The position numbers and the translations under genes are program-made. The notes beneath the pieces are model-generated. The model had not been told where the DNA came from. It searched no databases and saw only the letters and a list, made by a program, of their open reading frames with translations. Shown piece after piece: positions 1 to 8,290 of a stretch of DNA of 64,000 nt. The DNA is taken from NCBI GenBank assembly GCA_038747545.1, contig JBCDJT010000002.1, positions 1-64,000 of the forward strand, in the 5' to 3' direction. How positions within the stretch are numbered: the first letter of the stretch is position 1; the number at the start of each line of letters is the position of its first letter. This DNA is from JBCCMF01 sp038747545 (GTDB lineage: Bacteria > Bacteroidota > Rhodothermia > Rhodothermales > JBCCMF01).

Positions 1-1
1 G

Positions 2-124
2 CGCCGGGGCTACAACGCGTTGTACCTGAATCGGATTATGAGAGCTTTAGATGTGCGGGCTGATGATGTGCTAAATCGGGAATCCTACGAGCGCTTGTGC
101 GATTTCGGCGCTATCGCCGCATAG
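2..124 (+). CDS. C-terminal fragment of an unidentified protein
   Basis: An open frame runs in from the left edge and stops at TAG 122-124, giving about 40 residues with many Arg, Asp and Leu. It reads through without stops from the first base of its frame, so it looks like the tail of a gene that starts before the window. I see no recognisable motif and give no function. It converges with the minus-strand copper island that ends at 190. Confidence 0.4.
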   Translation, partial: RRGYNALYLNRIMRALDVRADDVLNRESYERLCDFGAIAA

Positions 125-178
125 ACCTGTCCGCAGTATTGCACCAGAATAACGCGGAAAAGCGCATCAGATGAGGAC

Positions 179-198
179 ATGCCCCTAGTCTAGGGCAT
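179..198 (-). terminator. Short hairpin at the end of the copper island
   Basis: ATGCCCTAG and CTAGGGGCAT pair with one bulged base around a very short loop. The stop codon of the last island gene lies inside the hairpin. No T-run follows on the minus strand, so this is at best a weak terminator or a 3' stabilising hairpin. Confidence 0.3.
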
Positions 199-1086
199 CG
201 GTTCGAACGGAACGGTGATGGCGGTCTGGTCCCAGCGGATGCTCATGTCGGCGCCCTTGTCGGTGATGGCGAAGTCGATCGTGAACTGCTCAACGACCTC
301 GCTAAGCTGCTCAGCAGGGATGTACACCGTGAGGACGTTGTTGGCGGGGTCGTAGTCGTCGGACATGTGCATGCCGAGGACGGTGTTGAAGTTGACCTGC
401 CACGTGTTGCGGCCAGGCACCGTGCTGAGGTTGTACGTACCCGCTGCGAGCTGCTGCCCATCGACCAAGAGGGGCTTGGTGAGCGTGATCTCGGTGGCGT
501 AATGCGCGCCTGTGGCCCATACTTGATCGTAGCCCACGAGCCCGCCGAAGATGACGCGCCCGCGCTTAAACGGGCGACTATACGCCACGTGTACATACGC
601 ATCGCCCACAAAGGCCATCGCCCGCCCCACGTTGCTGCCGCCCGGCGGGTCGTCCATGTTGATGCGCAGCCCATCGACGCGCGCGGTGAAGCCCGTGCGG
701 TCGGGCGTGGTGCCGCTGCCGCCTCCGCCGTGGCTGTGCCCGCCTACCATCTGCGTCCGGCTCGGCGCTTGGCTGTGCGCCATACCGCCCACATTCAAAT
801 CTGTGGCGCCAGAGAGCCGCGTCATCGACGTGATGGCCGCCCCGCTGGCGTCGATACCGAGGTTGAACGCGACCGTGTCGCCGGGCTGGACGTTGCTGGC
901 GGCGGCGGCGGACTTGAGGGTGAAGCTCATCGCCATGGCTTCGTTCATGAAGCCGGGGATGGGCTCATGGTCGATGACGGCGGTGGTGCCCTCAAGCGAT
1001 TGAATTACCCCGCGGCTTTCAAAGTGGGGCGCCGGTTGGCAGGCGGCCAGCATCAGGCCAACAACAAGAAGAGATACGCGCGTCAT
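190..1086 (-). CDS. Lipoprotein: CusF-like copper-binding domain fused to DUF2911
   Basis: A 298-residue exported lipoprotein with a signal peptide ending in lipobox LAAC (Cys16). Residues about 22-92 form a CusF-like copper-binding domain: H40 followed by M47, M51 and M53 in the H-x-PIPGxM...AMxM arrangement typical of periplasmic Cu(I)/Ag(I) carriers. A Gly/His linker (about 100-128, GGHSHGGGG) leads to a DUF2911 domain (about 135-295) with its hallmark YSRPFKRGR, IFGGLV, VWATGA and AGTYNLSTVPG segments. DUF2911 has no established function that I know of. The gene overlaps the preceding di-haem enzyme by 4 nt (ATGA), so it is translationally coupled and is the last gene of the island. A role in periplasmic copper transfer is inferred from the domain and context. 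Confidence 0.85.
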   Translation of the reverse strand: MTRVSLLVVGLMLAACQPAPHFESRGVIQSLEGTTAVIDHEPIPGFMNEAMAMSFTLKSAAAASNVQPGDTVAFNLGIDASGAAITSMTRLSGATDLNVGGMAHSQAPSRTQMVGGHSHGGGGSGTTPDRTGFTARVDGLRINMDDPPGGSNVGRAMAFVGDAYVHVAYSRPFKRGRVIFGGLVGYDQVWATGAHYATEITLTKPLLVDGQQLAAGTYNLSTVPGRNTWQVNFNTVLGMHMSDDYDPANNVLTVYIPAEQLSEVVEQFTIDFAITDKGADMSIRWDQTAITVPFEPMP

Positions 1087-2720
1087 GGAGCTACAGAGAA
1101 GGGGTTGCTGAAAGCGGGGTTGGTAATGAATGTACTGTCGGTGAGGGCATGCAGGAAGTTGAGCAGGTCGGTGCGTTCCTGATCGGTCAGCGAGAAGCCG
1201 CCCACGAAGCCGCTCTTGAACGGGCTGGTACGCCCATCGCCTTGGTTCGGGCCGTCCTCGATGAGCCGTCCTCCGCGCTCGTAAAAGTCGATGACCTCTT
1301 CGAGCGTTTTCACACTGCCGTCGTGCATGTAGGGCGCCGTGAGCGCCACGTTGCGCAGTGTAGGCGCGCGGAAGCGGCCCATGTCGTCAGGGTCATTCGT
1401 CACCTCGTGCAGGCCTGTGTTGGTGACGGGATAAGCGCCTTCGCCGTCCACGTTGTAGAGGCCGGTGTTGTGGAACGGCGCCTCAAAGAACCGCGAGTTG
1501 GCATGCACCGTGGACCCGCTGAAGTTGAAGCCGCCGTGGCAGTGGTGGCACTCCAGGTCCTCGGAGAGCACCAGCTCTAACCCTCGCCGTGCCGACTCTG
1601 AGAGCGCATCCATATCCTGCTGATACACGAAGCGGTCGTACGGCGAGTCGCCCGAGAGGAGCGCGCGGTTGAAGCTGGCGAGCGCCTGGATGATGTGCGC
1701 CATATTGACGGGGTCGTCGGCCGTCGGGTAGGCAGCAGCGAAGAGGTCTTGGTACATCGGGTCCGAGGCGAAGCGGGCCAGCACCTCGGCATCGTGGCCG
1801 GTCACGCCCAGCTCGATGGGGTGCTCGCCGAAGATGGGGACGTGGATCTGCCTTTCAAGCGTGACGAAGCCGCTGTTGGCCCACGTCAGCGTGCCGTTGT
1901 AGGCCACGTTCGTCAGCGACATAGAGTTGCGCGGATGCACCTCGCCCGTGGAGCCCACGCCCAGCTGTAGCCCGTCGGAGAACGCCTTCTCTTGGTGGTG
2001 GCACGACGCGCACGACTGGGTGCCGTTGCCGGAGAGGCGTGCATCGTAGAAGAGGTGGCGCCCCAACTCGACCTTGGCGGCGGTCATCGGGTTGTCTTTG
2101 GGCACGCGTGGCGGCGGAAAGCCCGGTGGCAGATTCCAGTCGTAGGCTTCGGCGCCCGTCGGCCCAAACCAGCTCGCGAACAGGGTTTTCAGCGTAACGC
2201 CGCCGTGCGTGTCGTCCTCGCCGTGGCTGTGCGGTCCGGTTTCGCCTTCGGCGTGGGCGTGCTCGCCTTGATGGCCCAGCTGCGGCATCACCTGCTCGCC
2301 GAGGAGGCCGCCGCCCCAAAACAGCACGCCGCCGAGCAAGGCGTAGGCGCTGCCCAGCGTGTACTTCAGCGCCGGGCGTGTCGAGGCTGCCAATAAAGCG
2401 CCAAACGCGATGCCTTCGGCCAGCTTGCTCACCAGCGTGGCCGCGTCGATGGGCTCGGGCGCGAGGGCGTAGGGCGTGGCAGCCAACTGCGTCAGTAGCC
2501 ACACGACGACCGCGCCGCCCGAGAGCGCGTAGCCTACCGCCGCGATGGTGCCGTTCCGCCTGCGCAGGTAGACGAGCGCCCACACAGCTTGCGCTACGCC
2601 GAGGCCGCCGAAGAACAGCCCGTGTCCTGGCGCATGCGCGTAGTGCCCCGGCGCGATGTACAGGTGTACGAGGGCCGCAACGGCCATCGCAGCGGCAGCA
2701 CATTTCTCAGCGTTCGTCAT
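1083..2720 (-). CDS. mbnH: MbnH-family di-haem enzyme with N-terminal membrane domain
   Basis: A 545-residue protein. The first about 140 residues contain about four hydrophobic membrane segments, followed by a His-rich linker (about 149-172). Then comes a MauG/cytochrome c peroxidase-like domain with two c-haem sites, C237-A-S-C240-H241 and C391-H-H-C394-H395, and the late APYMHDGS motif typical of the family. MbnH enzymes use two haems and peroxide or oxygen chemistry to oxidise a Trp of the partner MbnP to kynurenine, which then helps bind Cu(I). The partner gene lies 19 nt upstream. The ATG at 2720 follows AGAGGAAAG, an unusually good ribosome site for this genome; a GTG at 2738 is the alternative. 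The membrane fusion is unusual, since the second homologue here is a simple lipoprotein. Confidence 0.9.
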   Translation of the reverse strand: MTNAEKCAAAAMAVAALVHLYIAPGHYAHAPGHGLFFGGLGVAQAVWALVYLRRRNGTIAAVGYALSGGAVVVWLLTQLAATPYALAPEPIDAATLVSKLAEGIAFGALLAASTRPALKYTLGSAYALLGGVLFWGGGLLGEQVMPQLGHQGEHAHAEGETGPHSHGEDDTHGGVTLKTLFASWFGPTGAEAYDWNLPPGFPPPRVPKDNPMTAAKVELGRHLFYDARLSGNGTQSCASCHHQEKAFSDGLQLGVGSTGEVHPRNSMSLTNVAYNGTLTWANSGFVTLERQIHVPIFGEHPIELGVTGHDAEVLARFASDPMYQDLFAAAYPTADDPVNMAHIIQALASFNRALLSGDSPYDRFVYQQDMDALSESARRGLELVLSEDLECHHCHGGFNFSGSTVHANSRFFEAPFHNTGLYNVDGEGAYPVTNTGLHEVTNDPDDMGRFRAPTLRNVALTAPYMHDGSVKTLEEVIDFYERGGRLIEDGPNQGDGRTSPFKSGFVGGFSLTDQERTDLLNFLHALTDSTFITNPAFSNPFSVAP

Positions 2721-2739
2721 TGGCTTTCCTCTTCGCACG

Positions 2740-3609
2740 TTACCTTGCTGCTAACGTCTCTGACGTTTCGCCCACGCGGAAATAGCGCTGCTCCTGGCAG
2801 TCGCCTGCGCACGTCCCGGATTCGAGCGACAGGCCCACGTTGGGAAACATCTTGGCGCAGTCGGGATCGTTTGGCCCCGCCATGCAGCCCGGAGGCGCAG
2901 GTACCGCTGTGGTCAAGTCGATGCCGTGCAGTAGGCCTGTGGCGTCGGCGATGATGGGCTGGGCGGTGGGGTCAAAGCCCGTTAGGCGGATGGGCACGCG
3001 GTTCGGACGGCTGCACATGGTGGAAGGTGGCATCGTGGACGCGGCCGATTCGCAGCCGGTGCTGCCGATGTGCAGCAGCCATGCGCCTTGCTCATCGCCG
3101 TTCTGATAACGCATGTCTACGCGGTTAAACATGTAGCCCGCGCGCCATGTCCAGAACAACGAGCTGATGTTGAGCGGCGAGGGCGCCATCGCGTTGTCGA
3201 GGTGGTTCAACTCGTGCGGCACGCCGATATCGAACGCGACGCCCGTATACGTCCCCGCCGGGGCGATGCCCGTGACCGTGGCGTTCATCTCGGGCGTACC
3301 GCTCTGGCAGTCGGCGGTGGCGTCCTCGAAGTCGAGCAGCGCCACATTCTCGTACTGCCACATCCCGTCCTGATCGAGCATCAGCGGCACCTCGGTGCCG
3401 TCCTCGTCAATCAGGCGGAAGTTGGAGGCGTAAAAGCGGAAGTCGGTCACCTGTGCGTCGACACCGGAGGTGCCAATGCCCGCGTACGTGGTGCCGCACG
3501 CCATCGGCTCCTCGCCAATCTGGGCGGCGAAGGTGAGGGTGACGGGCTGTTCTTTCGGCGCACAGCCCACGGCCACGATCACGGCCAAAAGCGGAAGGAA
3601 ACGTTTCAT
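2740..3609 (-). CDS. mbnP: MbnP-family copper-binding protein, Cys-rich type
   Basis: A 289-residue exported protein, probably lipidated at Cys16 (weak lipobox AVGC). It matches the MbnP family, also called the metallo-mystery-pair four-Cys protein, by the conserved W153-T-W155-R-x-G-Y-x-F-x-R-V-D core, the APAGTYTGVAFDIGVP strand and spread Cys residues (38, 101, 186, 199, 242, 251, 267, 271). Members bind Cu(I) after a Trp is turned into kynurenine by MbnH; which Trp is modified here cannot be read from sequence. It sits between CopC (30 nt away) and its di-haem partner (19 nt away). No methanobactin genes are adjacent, as is common for this family outside methanotrophs. Confidence 0.88.
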   Translation of the reverse strand: MKRFLPLLAVIVAVGCAPKEQPVTLTFAAQIGEEPMACGTTYAGIGTSGVDAQVTDFRFYASNFRLIDEDGTEVPLMLDQDGMWQYENVALLDFEDATADCQSGTPEMNATVTGIAPAGTYTGVAFDIGVPHELNHLDNAMAPSPLNISSLFWTWRAGYMFNRVDMRYQNGDEQGAWLLHIGSTGCESAASTMPPSTMCSRPNRVPIRLTGFDPTAQPIIADATGLLHGIDLTTAVPAPPGCMAGPNDPDCAKMFPNVGLSLESGTCAGDCQEQRYFRVGETSETLAAR

Positions 3610-3639
3610 CGGTCCAGGGGAAAAGTGAGAAGCAGTGGA

Positions 3640-4005
3640 TCAGGGCTTGACGGTGTATGGGATGGTGCCTTTGAGCACGTGCCCGTCGTTGCCTGCGGTC
3701 GTCCACGTCATCTCGTAGGCCCCAGCGCCCAGGTTAAGCGAGTCGGGCAGGGCGACGCGGAAGGATTTGGGGTCGTCGGTCGCTTCGACGGCAGGGAGCA
3801 CCACGGCTTCTCCATCGCGGGTGAGTGCCAGCTTGCTCTCGGCCATGCGTGCATTCTGGTTGAACCAGACCCGCAGCTCGGCAGGCGAAGCCGTCAGCAC
3901 CGCATCTTTGGCGGGCGTGCTCTTGGTGAGGCGGAGGTGGAGCAGGTCGGTGGGGACGAAGGCAGCGAAAAGGAGAACGAGGCCAGTGAGGACAAGGGTT
4001 TTCAT
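3640..4005 (-). CDS. copC: CopC-domain periplasmic copper-binding protein
   Basis: A 121-residue protein with an N-terminal signal peptide and a single CopC beta-barrel. It has the early LxKSxPAKDAVL stretch, the PAELRVWFN strand and the late NDGHVLKGTIPYTV motif, whose DGH supplies Cu(II) ligands together with a His near the mature N-terminus (His23). There is no fused CopD membrane domain, and no CopD is seen in the window. It lies in the copper island, 24 nt after the BNR lipoprotein and 30 nt before mbnP. A role in periplasmic Cu(II) carriage or delivery fits. Confidence 0.88.
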   Translation of the reverse strand: MKTLVLTGLVLLFAAFVPTDLLHLRLTKSTPAKDAVLTASPAELRVWFNQNARMAESKLALTRDGEAVVLPAVEATDDPKSFRVALPDSLNLGAGAYEMTWTTAGNDGHVLKGTIPYTVKP

Positions 4006-4029
4006 GATGCTGTGGAGGGTCGAGGAGGG

Positions 4030-5328
4030 TTAATTATCGAGTGCGCCGCGCCGGGTGACGAGCTGCGGCGTTTGGGTGTCGGTCTGGGCGAGCCATGCCG
4101 CATCGCTGGCTGTGTCGTGCCAGCGCGAGGGCGCATCGGCGGTGCCTTGCTGCGTCCAGCTCACCTGCCACTCGGCGGAGCCAAGCGCCACGTTGGGATA
4201 CGCCACCATCGCACCGTCCGGGCTGAGGTGCGCGACGGGGGCGAACGACTGCCCGCCATCCAGCGAGCGCCGGAGCGCGATGCGCGGCATTGGCAGCGTG
4301 CCGTCGTCCCAGACCACCGCCACATCGTCGCCTTGCACGGCCAGTTGGACGTGGGCGGCACGCGACTCTTCAGTGATCTGAAGCTCGACGGGCGCAGCGA
4401 AGGTCCGCCCATCGGCTGTTGACGTGTACTTGACACCTGCCGCGCCCGACTTGCCCGTCCACCAGGCCACGTGCAGCTTTCCTTGCGCATCGATGGCGAG
4501 GGCAGGACCCGCATCGGGACAGTATTCCTGCACCCAGTTGTCGGCAAAGACGAGCGCAGGTGCCGACCACGACGTGCCGCCATCCGTCGAAGACGCCGCC
4601 ACAATGTCGCGGATGCCGCCGTCTAGAATCTTGCGCCAGGCGATGTAGACGCGCCCGTCGGCATCGCTGGTGACGGCTACGCGGCAGCACTCGCACGAGG
4701 GCTCGGCATCGACCACCACCGGCGCCGACCACGTCGCGCCTTGGTCATCCGAGCGGCTCACGACGACGTGGATATACCCCTCGTCATCGAGCACAGCATC
4801 GGCATCGAGCCAGGCCAGGTAGAGGGTGCCGTCGGCAGCGACGTGGAGCTCGTGGTTGTTGCGATACGACCCAAAGCCGCCGCCGATGCTAACTGGAGGC
4901 ATCCACGTAGTACCGCCGTCCAGCGACCGCAGCAAGTGGATATCGGTCGCATTCCAGATGTTCTCGGGGTCCTCAGCGTTGGTGTAGGCCACGTAGACAG
5001 CGCCACCCGGCCCCGTGGCTACTTGCGGCGCCGACTCGGGATCGACCACAGGCCAGTGGTCCGCGTTCGGGAGCGTATAGAGCGGCTGCCCTTCGACCTG
5101 CACGCCAAGCTGACCATAGGAGACCCACGGCTGCTCCTCGGACGGGCCAGGCACGTTTGAGACCCACGCATGGGCCGCCTGCCCACTTTGGTTCACCGCC
5201 ACGGTCGAGGCCACGCGGCGGTGCAACTCGGCGTTGAGCACCATCGGGTCGTCGAGCCCAGCATCGGATGCGGGCTGGCAGCCGAGTGTAACACAGGCTA
5301 CGATGAGGAGCAGGAAGCGAGGCATCAT
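4030..5328 (-). CDS. BNR-repeat (sialidase-fold) lipoprotein with CECC motif
   Basis: A 432-residue lipoprotein (lipobox TLGC, Cys17) with repeated Asp-box/BNR motifs: SLDGGTTW, SDDQGATW, STDGGTSW and SLDGGQSF, which indicate a sialidase-like beta-propeller. I see no reason to call it a true sialidase. The striking feature is S-C212-E-C214-C215-R in one propeller blade, a cluster of Cys that could hold a metal. It overlaps the TlpA gene by 4 nt and is followed after 24 nt by copC, so it belongs to the copper operon. A role as a metal-binding or enzyme-assembly surface protein is inferred from context only. Confidence 0.75.
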   Translation of the reverse strand: MMPRFLLLIVACVTLGCQPASDAGLDDPMVLNAELHRRVASTVAVNQSGQAAHAWVSNVPGPSEEQPWVSYGQLGVQVEGQPLYTLPNADHWPVVDPESAPQVATGPGGAVYVAYTNAEDPENIWNATDIHLLRSLDGGTTWMPPVSIGGGFGSYRNNHELHVAADGTLYLAWLDADAVLDDEGYIHVVVSRSDDQGATWSAPVVVDAEPSCECCRVAVTSDADGRVYIAWRKILDGGIRDIVAASSTDGGTSWSAPALVFADNWVQEYCPDAGPALAIDAQGKLHVAWWTGKSGAAGVKYTSTADGRTFAAPVELQITEESRAAHVQLAVQGDDVAVVWDDGTLPMPRIALRRSLDGGQSFAPVAHLSPDGAMVAYPNVALGSAEWQVSWTQQGTADAPSRWHDTASDAAWLAQTDTQTPQLVTRRGALDN

Positions 5329-5828
5329 GAGGCAGGGGCGTCTTGAAGGTGAGCGGTGATCTGGGCCATAGCCTCAGCGGGGAGCTTGCCGTTCCAGCGT
5401 TGCACGAGGCGGCCTTGCGGATCGAGCAGGTAGCTGGCAGGCATGCCGATGGCTTGGTAGCGCAGCTCTAGCGTACCGCTGTCGTCGATGGCGAGCGGAA
5501 AATCGGCGCCGTGCCGGTCGCCGAAGGCCTGGACTGCATTGGCGTTGACCTCATCCGTGTTGATGCCGAGGACGCGGAGGCCTTGCGGAGCCAGCGTCTG
5601 ATGGATGGCGGTGAGGTCTGGCATCTCTTCGATGCACGGTCCGCACCACGTCGCCCAGAAGTTGACCAGGGTCCAGGGCTGGTCGTCGCTGACGCTGGCC
5701 TCTCCGCCCTGTGCCAAGCGCACCGTGAACGTGGGCGCAGGCTCGCCCACGCGGACGACAGCGGCCTCTGGAGCGGACGAGCCGCAGGCCGTAAGGCTAA
5801 TGAGCAGAACGAGGAGGAGCAGGCGCAT
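5325..5828 (-). CDS. TlpA/ResA-type thioredoxin lipoprotein
   Basis: A 167-residue lipoprotein (lipobox LTAC, Cys15) with a thioredoxin fold of the TlpA/ResA/AhpC-TSA kind: VNFWATWCGPC active site with Cys62 and Cys65, the inserted GINTDE segment and the cis-Pro GMPASYLLD motif. Relatives reduce disulphides in the periplasm for haem attachment to cytochrome c, or keep copper-site cysteines reduced. It lies 11 nt after the TonB receptor and overlaps the next gene by 4 nt. In this island it may serve the di-haem enzymes, the Cys-rich MbnP or the CECC protein; the choice is open. Confidence 0.88.
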   Translation of the reverse strand: MRLLLLVLLISLTACGSSAPEAAVVRVGEPAPTFTVRLAQGGEASVSDDQPWTLVNFWATWCGPCIEEMPDLTAIHQTLAPQGLRVLGINTDEVNANAVQAFGDRHGADFPLAIDDSGTLELRYQAIGMPASYLLDPQGRLVQRWNGKLPAEAMAQITAHLQDAPAS

Positions 5829-5839
5829 TGGAGCAGGTG

Positions 5840-8098
5840 TTAGATAGAGACGGCGACGGCGGCATAGACGTTGCGGCCCCGGCTAGGCAGGTTGCCGAAG
5901 CTGAGGTGCTCATGGTAGAAGGTGTCGAGTACATTCTCAATACCGGCCTTAAGTGTGAGGCCACGCGGCAGGTCGTAGCTGCCCCGCAGGTTGAGCACGA
6001 AGTAGCCGTCGGTGCCGTCTTCGGTGCCTGCGATGCGGGCCACGCGGTTCTGCGGCATCGCCATGCGGGCTTCGAGTTCGCCCCAGGCACTCGGTGCATC
6101 GTAGCGGACGCTGGCGCGCGCGGTGAGCGGCGGCATCAGTGGCAGCGGTTCATCCAGGTCGAGGTTTTGCCCACGCACATAGGCTACGCCACTCGCTGCC
6201 TGCCAGCGGCGGCCCAGGTTGAGCACGCCGCTCACTTCGCCACCGACGAGCGATGCCCGATCCGCGTTGGTGTAGACGCGGAACTGATACGTGGATGAGC
6301 CCGCCAGCCCATCGTCCTGCAGGCCCATGATGTAGTTACGAATGGCGTTGACGTATACGTTGGCGCGGAGGGCGTAGCGCGCCGTCGTGTGCTCCAAGCC
6401 CAGCTCGATCTGGCGGCTGCGCTCGGTCTTCAGGTTGGGGTTGCCGGTGTAGAAGAAGCCGTCCACGTAGTTGTAGACGTAGTGGCCGTAGTTCTCGACG
6501 TGCGTGGGCAGGCGGCCCACATCGGCGAGGGAGAGGCGGAGGCGCGTGGCGGGGCGCAGCGCGTAGTCGAGCGAGAGGCTGGCGTTGCCGAACGCATACG
6601 TCTGCGCCAGCTCGTCGGTGTTCCAGCGGCCTTGCAGGATAGCGCGGGCCTCAGGGCGTTCTACATCGCGCCACGAGTAGTCGAACCGCACGCTGCTACG
6701 CATCGAGAGGCCGCGTGCCAGCGGGCGGCTCCAGTCGGCCACGAGAGCACCGTGCTGCACGTCGGTGTCGCCCAGGTTGAGCAGGTACATGTCGGGGATG
6801 TTGGGGAAGAGGCTGAACATCCACATGTCGCCGAAGGTGCGCGTGCGGTAGGCGTCGGCAGTGAGCGTGACGCGGTTGACGCCTAGGTGCAACTCGGCTC
6901 GGCTGAGGGCGCCGGAGGTGCGCGTGAAGCCGTACATCGGCATGTACATCCCGCGCATCACCTCGCGCTCCATCACGTCCCGCGAGTAGTCGTCCATCCA
7001 GTGGTCCACCGTCGTGCGATAGATCCGCGTCTCCCAGCGATGCAGGTGGCCGTCGTGGCGCGGCGCCTCGAACGTGTGCGTCAGGCTGTAGATCTTGGCG
7101 GCGGCCAGCGTGGCGTCCATCAGCAGGACGGGGTAGCCGATGCCCCACGCGTTATCGGCGAGGTACGAGGCGGTCAGCTGGTGGCCTTGGCCGAAGCGGT
7201 AGGCCAGGTCGAGCTTGCCGTTGTTCTTCTCGTAGCCCGAGTACGCGATGGCATCGGTGCCGCCGGGCGCGAAGTCGTCGGAGAGCTTGTACGAGAGGCT
7301 GCCGCGCACGCTGAAGCGGCCGTGGCTGGCGCCGCCCGCCGCCCGCACCCGCCGCAGCGCCGACACCGACTCGAAGCCCGCCTCGGCGTTCAGCCAGAAC
7401 GGACGGTCGAAGCGCGGCTTCTCGGTGACGAGGTTCACCGCCCCGCCGATCTGCGAGCCGTGCTGCAAGTCGAACCCGCCCTTCGTCAGCTCGACGGCGG
7501 CCAGGTTTTCCACCTCCACATACGCCGAGGTCGGGTCCATCTTATCGACGCACGCGCCCACCACCTTGATGCCGTCGATGACCACGCCGATCTGCCCCGC
7601 GCTCAGGCCGCGGATGACGGGCTCCCACGCGAAGTTGGCACGCTGCAAGAAGTCGGCGCCAGCGATGCGGTCGATGAGGTCTTCGGTCGCGTTCAGCTTG
7701 TTGGGCGGCGCGGCGAGGTCGCCCGTGAGCGGCGCGTGCGCCTGCACCAGCACCTCGTCGTGCCACGTCACCGTCGGCTTCAGGCGAACCGTAAGCGTAT
7801 TGCCGCTGCTCGTCTCGGGGGTGACGTCGATGGTCTGCGTGGCAAAGCCGAGCGCCGAGAAGCGCAGCGTGTACGTACCATCGGTGAGGGGCAGCATGAA
7901 GCGGCCGTCGTCGTCGGTGACGGTGCCCTCGGTGGTGCCCATCACCAAAATGTTAACGAGCGGCACGGGCACGTCGGCATCCGCATCCAACACGCGCCCA
8001 TTGACGGTGTACTGAGCGAAGGCTGGCGATGCGAGTAACAGGTAGGAAGCGAGGATGATGCTAACCTTGAGGAATATCTGGACGCCCGAGGTTGTCAT
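5840..8098 (-). CDS. TonB-dependent receptor, OprC-like copper transporter
   Basis: A 752-residue outer-membrane receptor: signal peptide (1-29), carboxypeptidase-regulatory-like domain (about 30-108), plug (about 115-230) and a 22-strand-type barrel to the C-terminus. The plug has C183-V-D-K-M187 in place of a generic loop, and the barrel region has H366-W-M368. This CxxxM...HxM combination is the copper-binding signature described for Pseudomonas OprC, with nearly the same separation. A Met-rich stretch (MRGMYMPM) follows at about 381. The frame stays open up to 8281, but the upstream part is a translated palindromic repeat, so I place the start at ATG 8098, directly before a good signal peptide. 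It is followed closely by the TlpA gene. Copper import is a well supported inference, though a copper chelate is possible. Confidence 0.88.
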   Translation of the reverse strand: MTTSGVQIFLKVSIILASYLLLASPAFAQYTVNGRVLDADADVPVPLVNILVMGTTEGTVTDDDGRFMLPLTDGTYTLRFSALGFATQTIDVTPETSSGNTLTVRLKPTVTWHDEVLVQAHAPLTGDLAAPPNKLNATEDLIDRIAGADFLQRANFAWEPVIRGLSAGQIGVVIDGIKVVGACVDKMDPTSAYVEVENLAAVELTKGGFDLQHGSQIGGAVNLVTEKPRFDRPFWLNAEAGFESVSALRRVRAAGGASHGRFSVRGSLSYKLSDDFAPGGTDAIAYSGYEKNNGKLDLAYRFGQGHQLTASYLADNAWGIGYPVLLMDATLAAAKIYSLTHTFEAPRHDGHLHRWETRIYRTTVDHWMDDYSRDVMEREVMRGMYMPMYGFTRTSGALSRAELHLGVNRVTLTADAYRTRTFGDMWMFSLFPNIPDMYLLNLGDTDVQHGALVADWSRPLARGLSMRSSVRFDYSWRDVERPEARAILQGRWNTDELAQTYAFGNASLSLDYALRPATRLRLSLADVGRLPTHVENYGHYVYNYVDGFFYTGNPNLKTERSRQIELGLEHTTARYALRANVYVNAIRNYIMGLQDDGLAGSSTYQFRVYTNADRASLVGGEVSGVLNLGRRWQAASGVAYVRGQNLDLDEPLPLMPPLTARASVRYDAPSAWGELEARMAMPQNRVARIAGTEDGTDGYFVLNLRGSYDLPRGLTLKAGIENVLDTFYHEHLSFGNLPSRGRNVYAAVAVSI

Positions 8099-8267
8099 CC
8101 CGAGCGTAGCCGAGGGATCTCCCACTTTTATGTCTTGCAAAACGTACGGGTGGGAGATCCCTCGACTCCTACCTTCGGTCTCCGCTCGGGATGACATGAG
8201 AAAACGGTGTGCTTGCCGGGGTGACACGATGGGGCGGTGTGCTGCATTACTAGCTGGCAGAACGGGT
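8093..8267. repeat. Nested palindromic repeat, copy A
   Basis: The core 8093-8196 begins TGTCATCCCGAGC and ends GCTCGGGATGACA. An inner palindrome, GGGATCTCCCA...TGGGAGATCCC, flanks a short central segment containing TTGCAAAACG. A flank with GGCGGTGTGCTGCA and CTGGCAGAACGGG also matches the other copies. The start codon of the adjacent receptor lies in the left arm. Further copies are at 18837, 19846 and 43522. Confidence 0.85.
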
Positions 8268-8290
8268 AGATGTGATCGCATGGTCGCCTC

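Noticed and set aside
367..1182. Long plus-strand frame opposite the CusF/DUF2911 gene
   Set aside because: It is antisense to a gene with clear domains and has the Arg/Ala/Val-rich composition of a GC-rich shadow frame.
4030..5328. Annotation as a true exo-alpha-sialidase
   Set aside because: Only Asp-box repeats are visible. The catalytic Arg triad and Tyr/Glu pair could not be identified, and the context is copper handling.
6887..8038. Long plus-strand frame (about 383 residues) opposite the copper receptor
   Set aside because: Antisense shadow of a well supported receptor, with no motif of its own.
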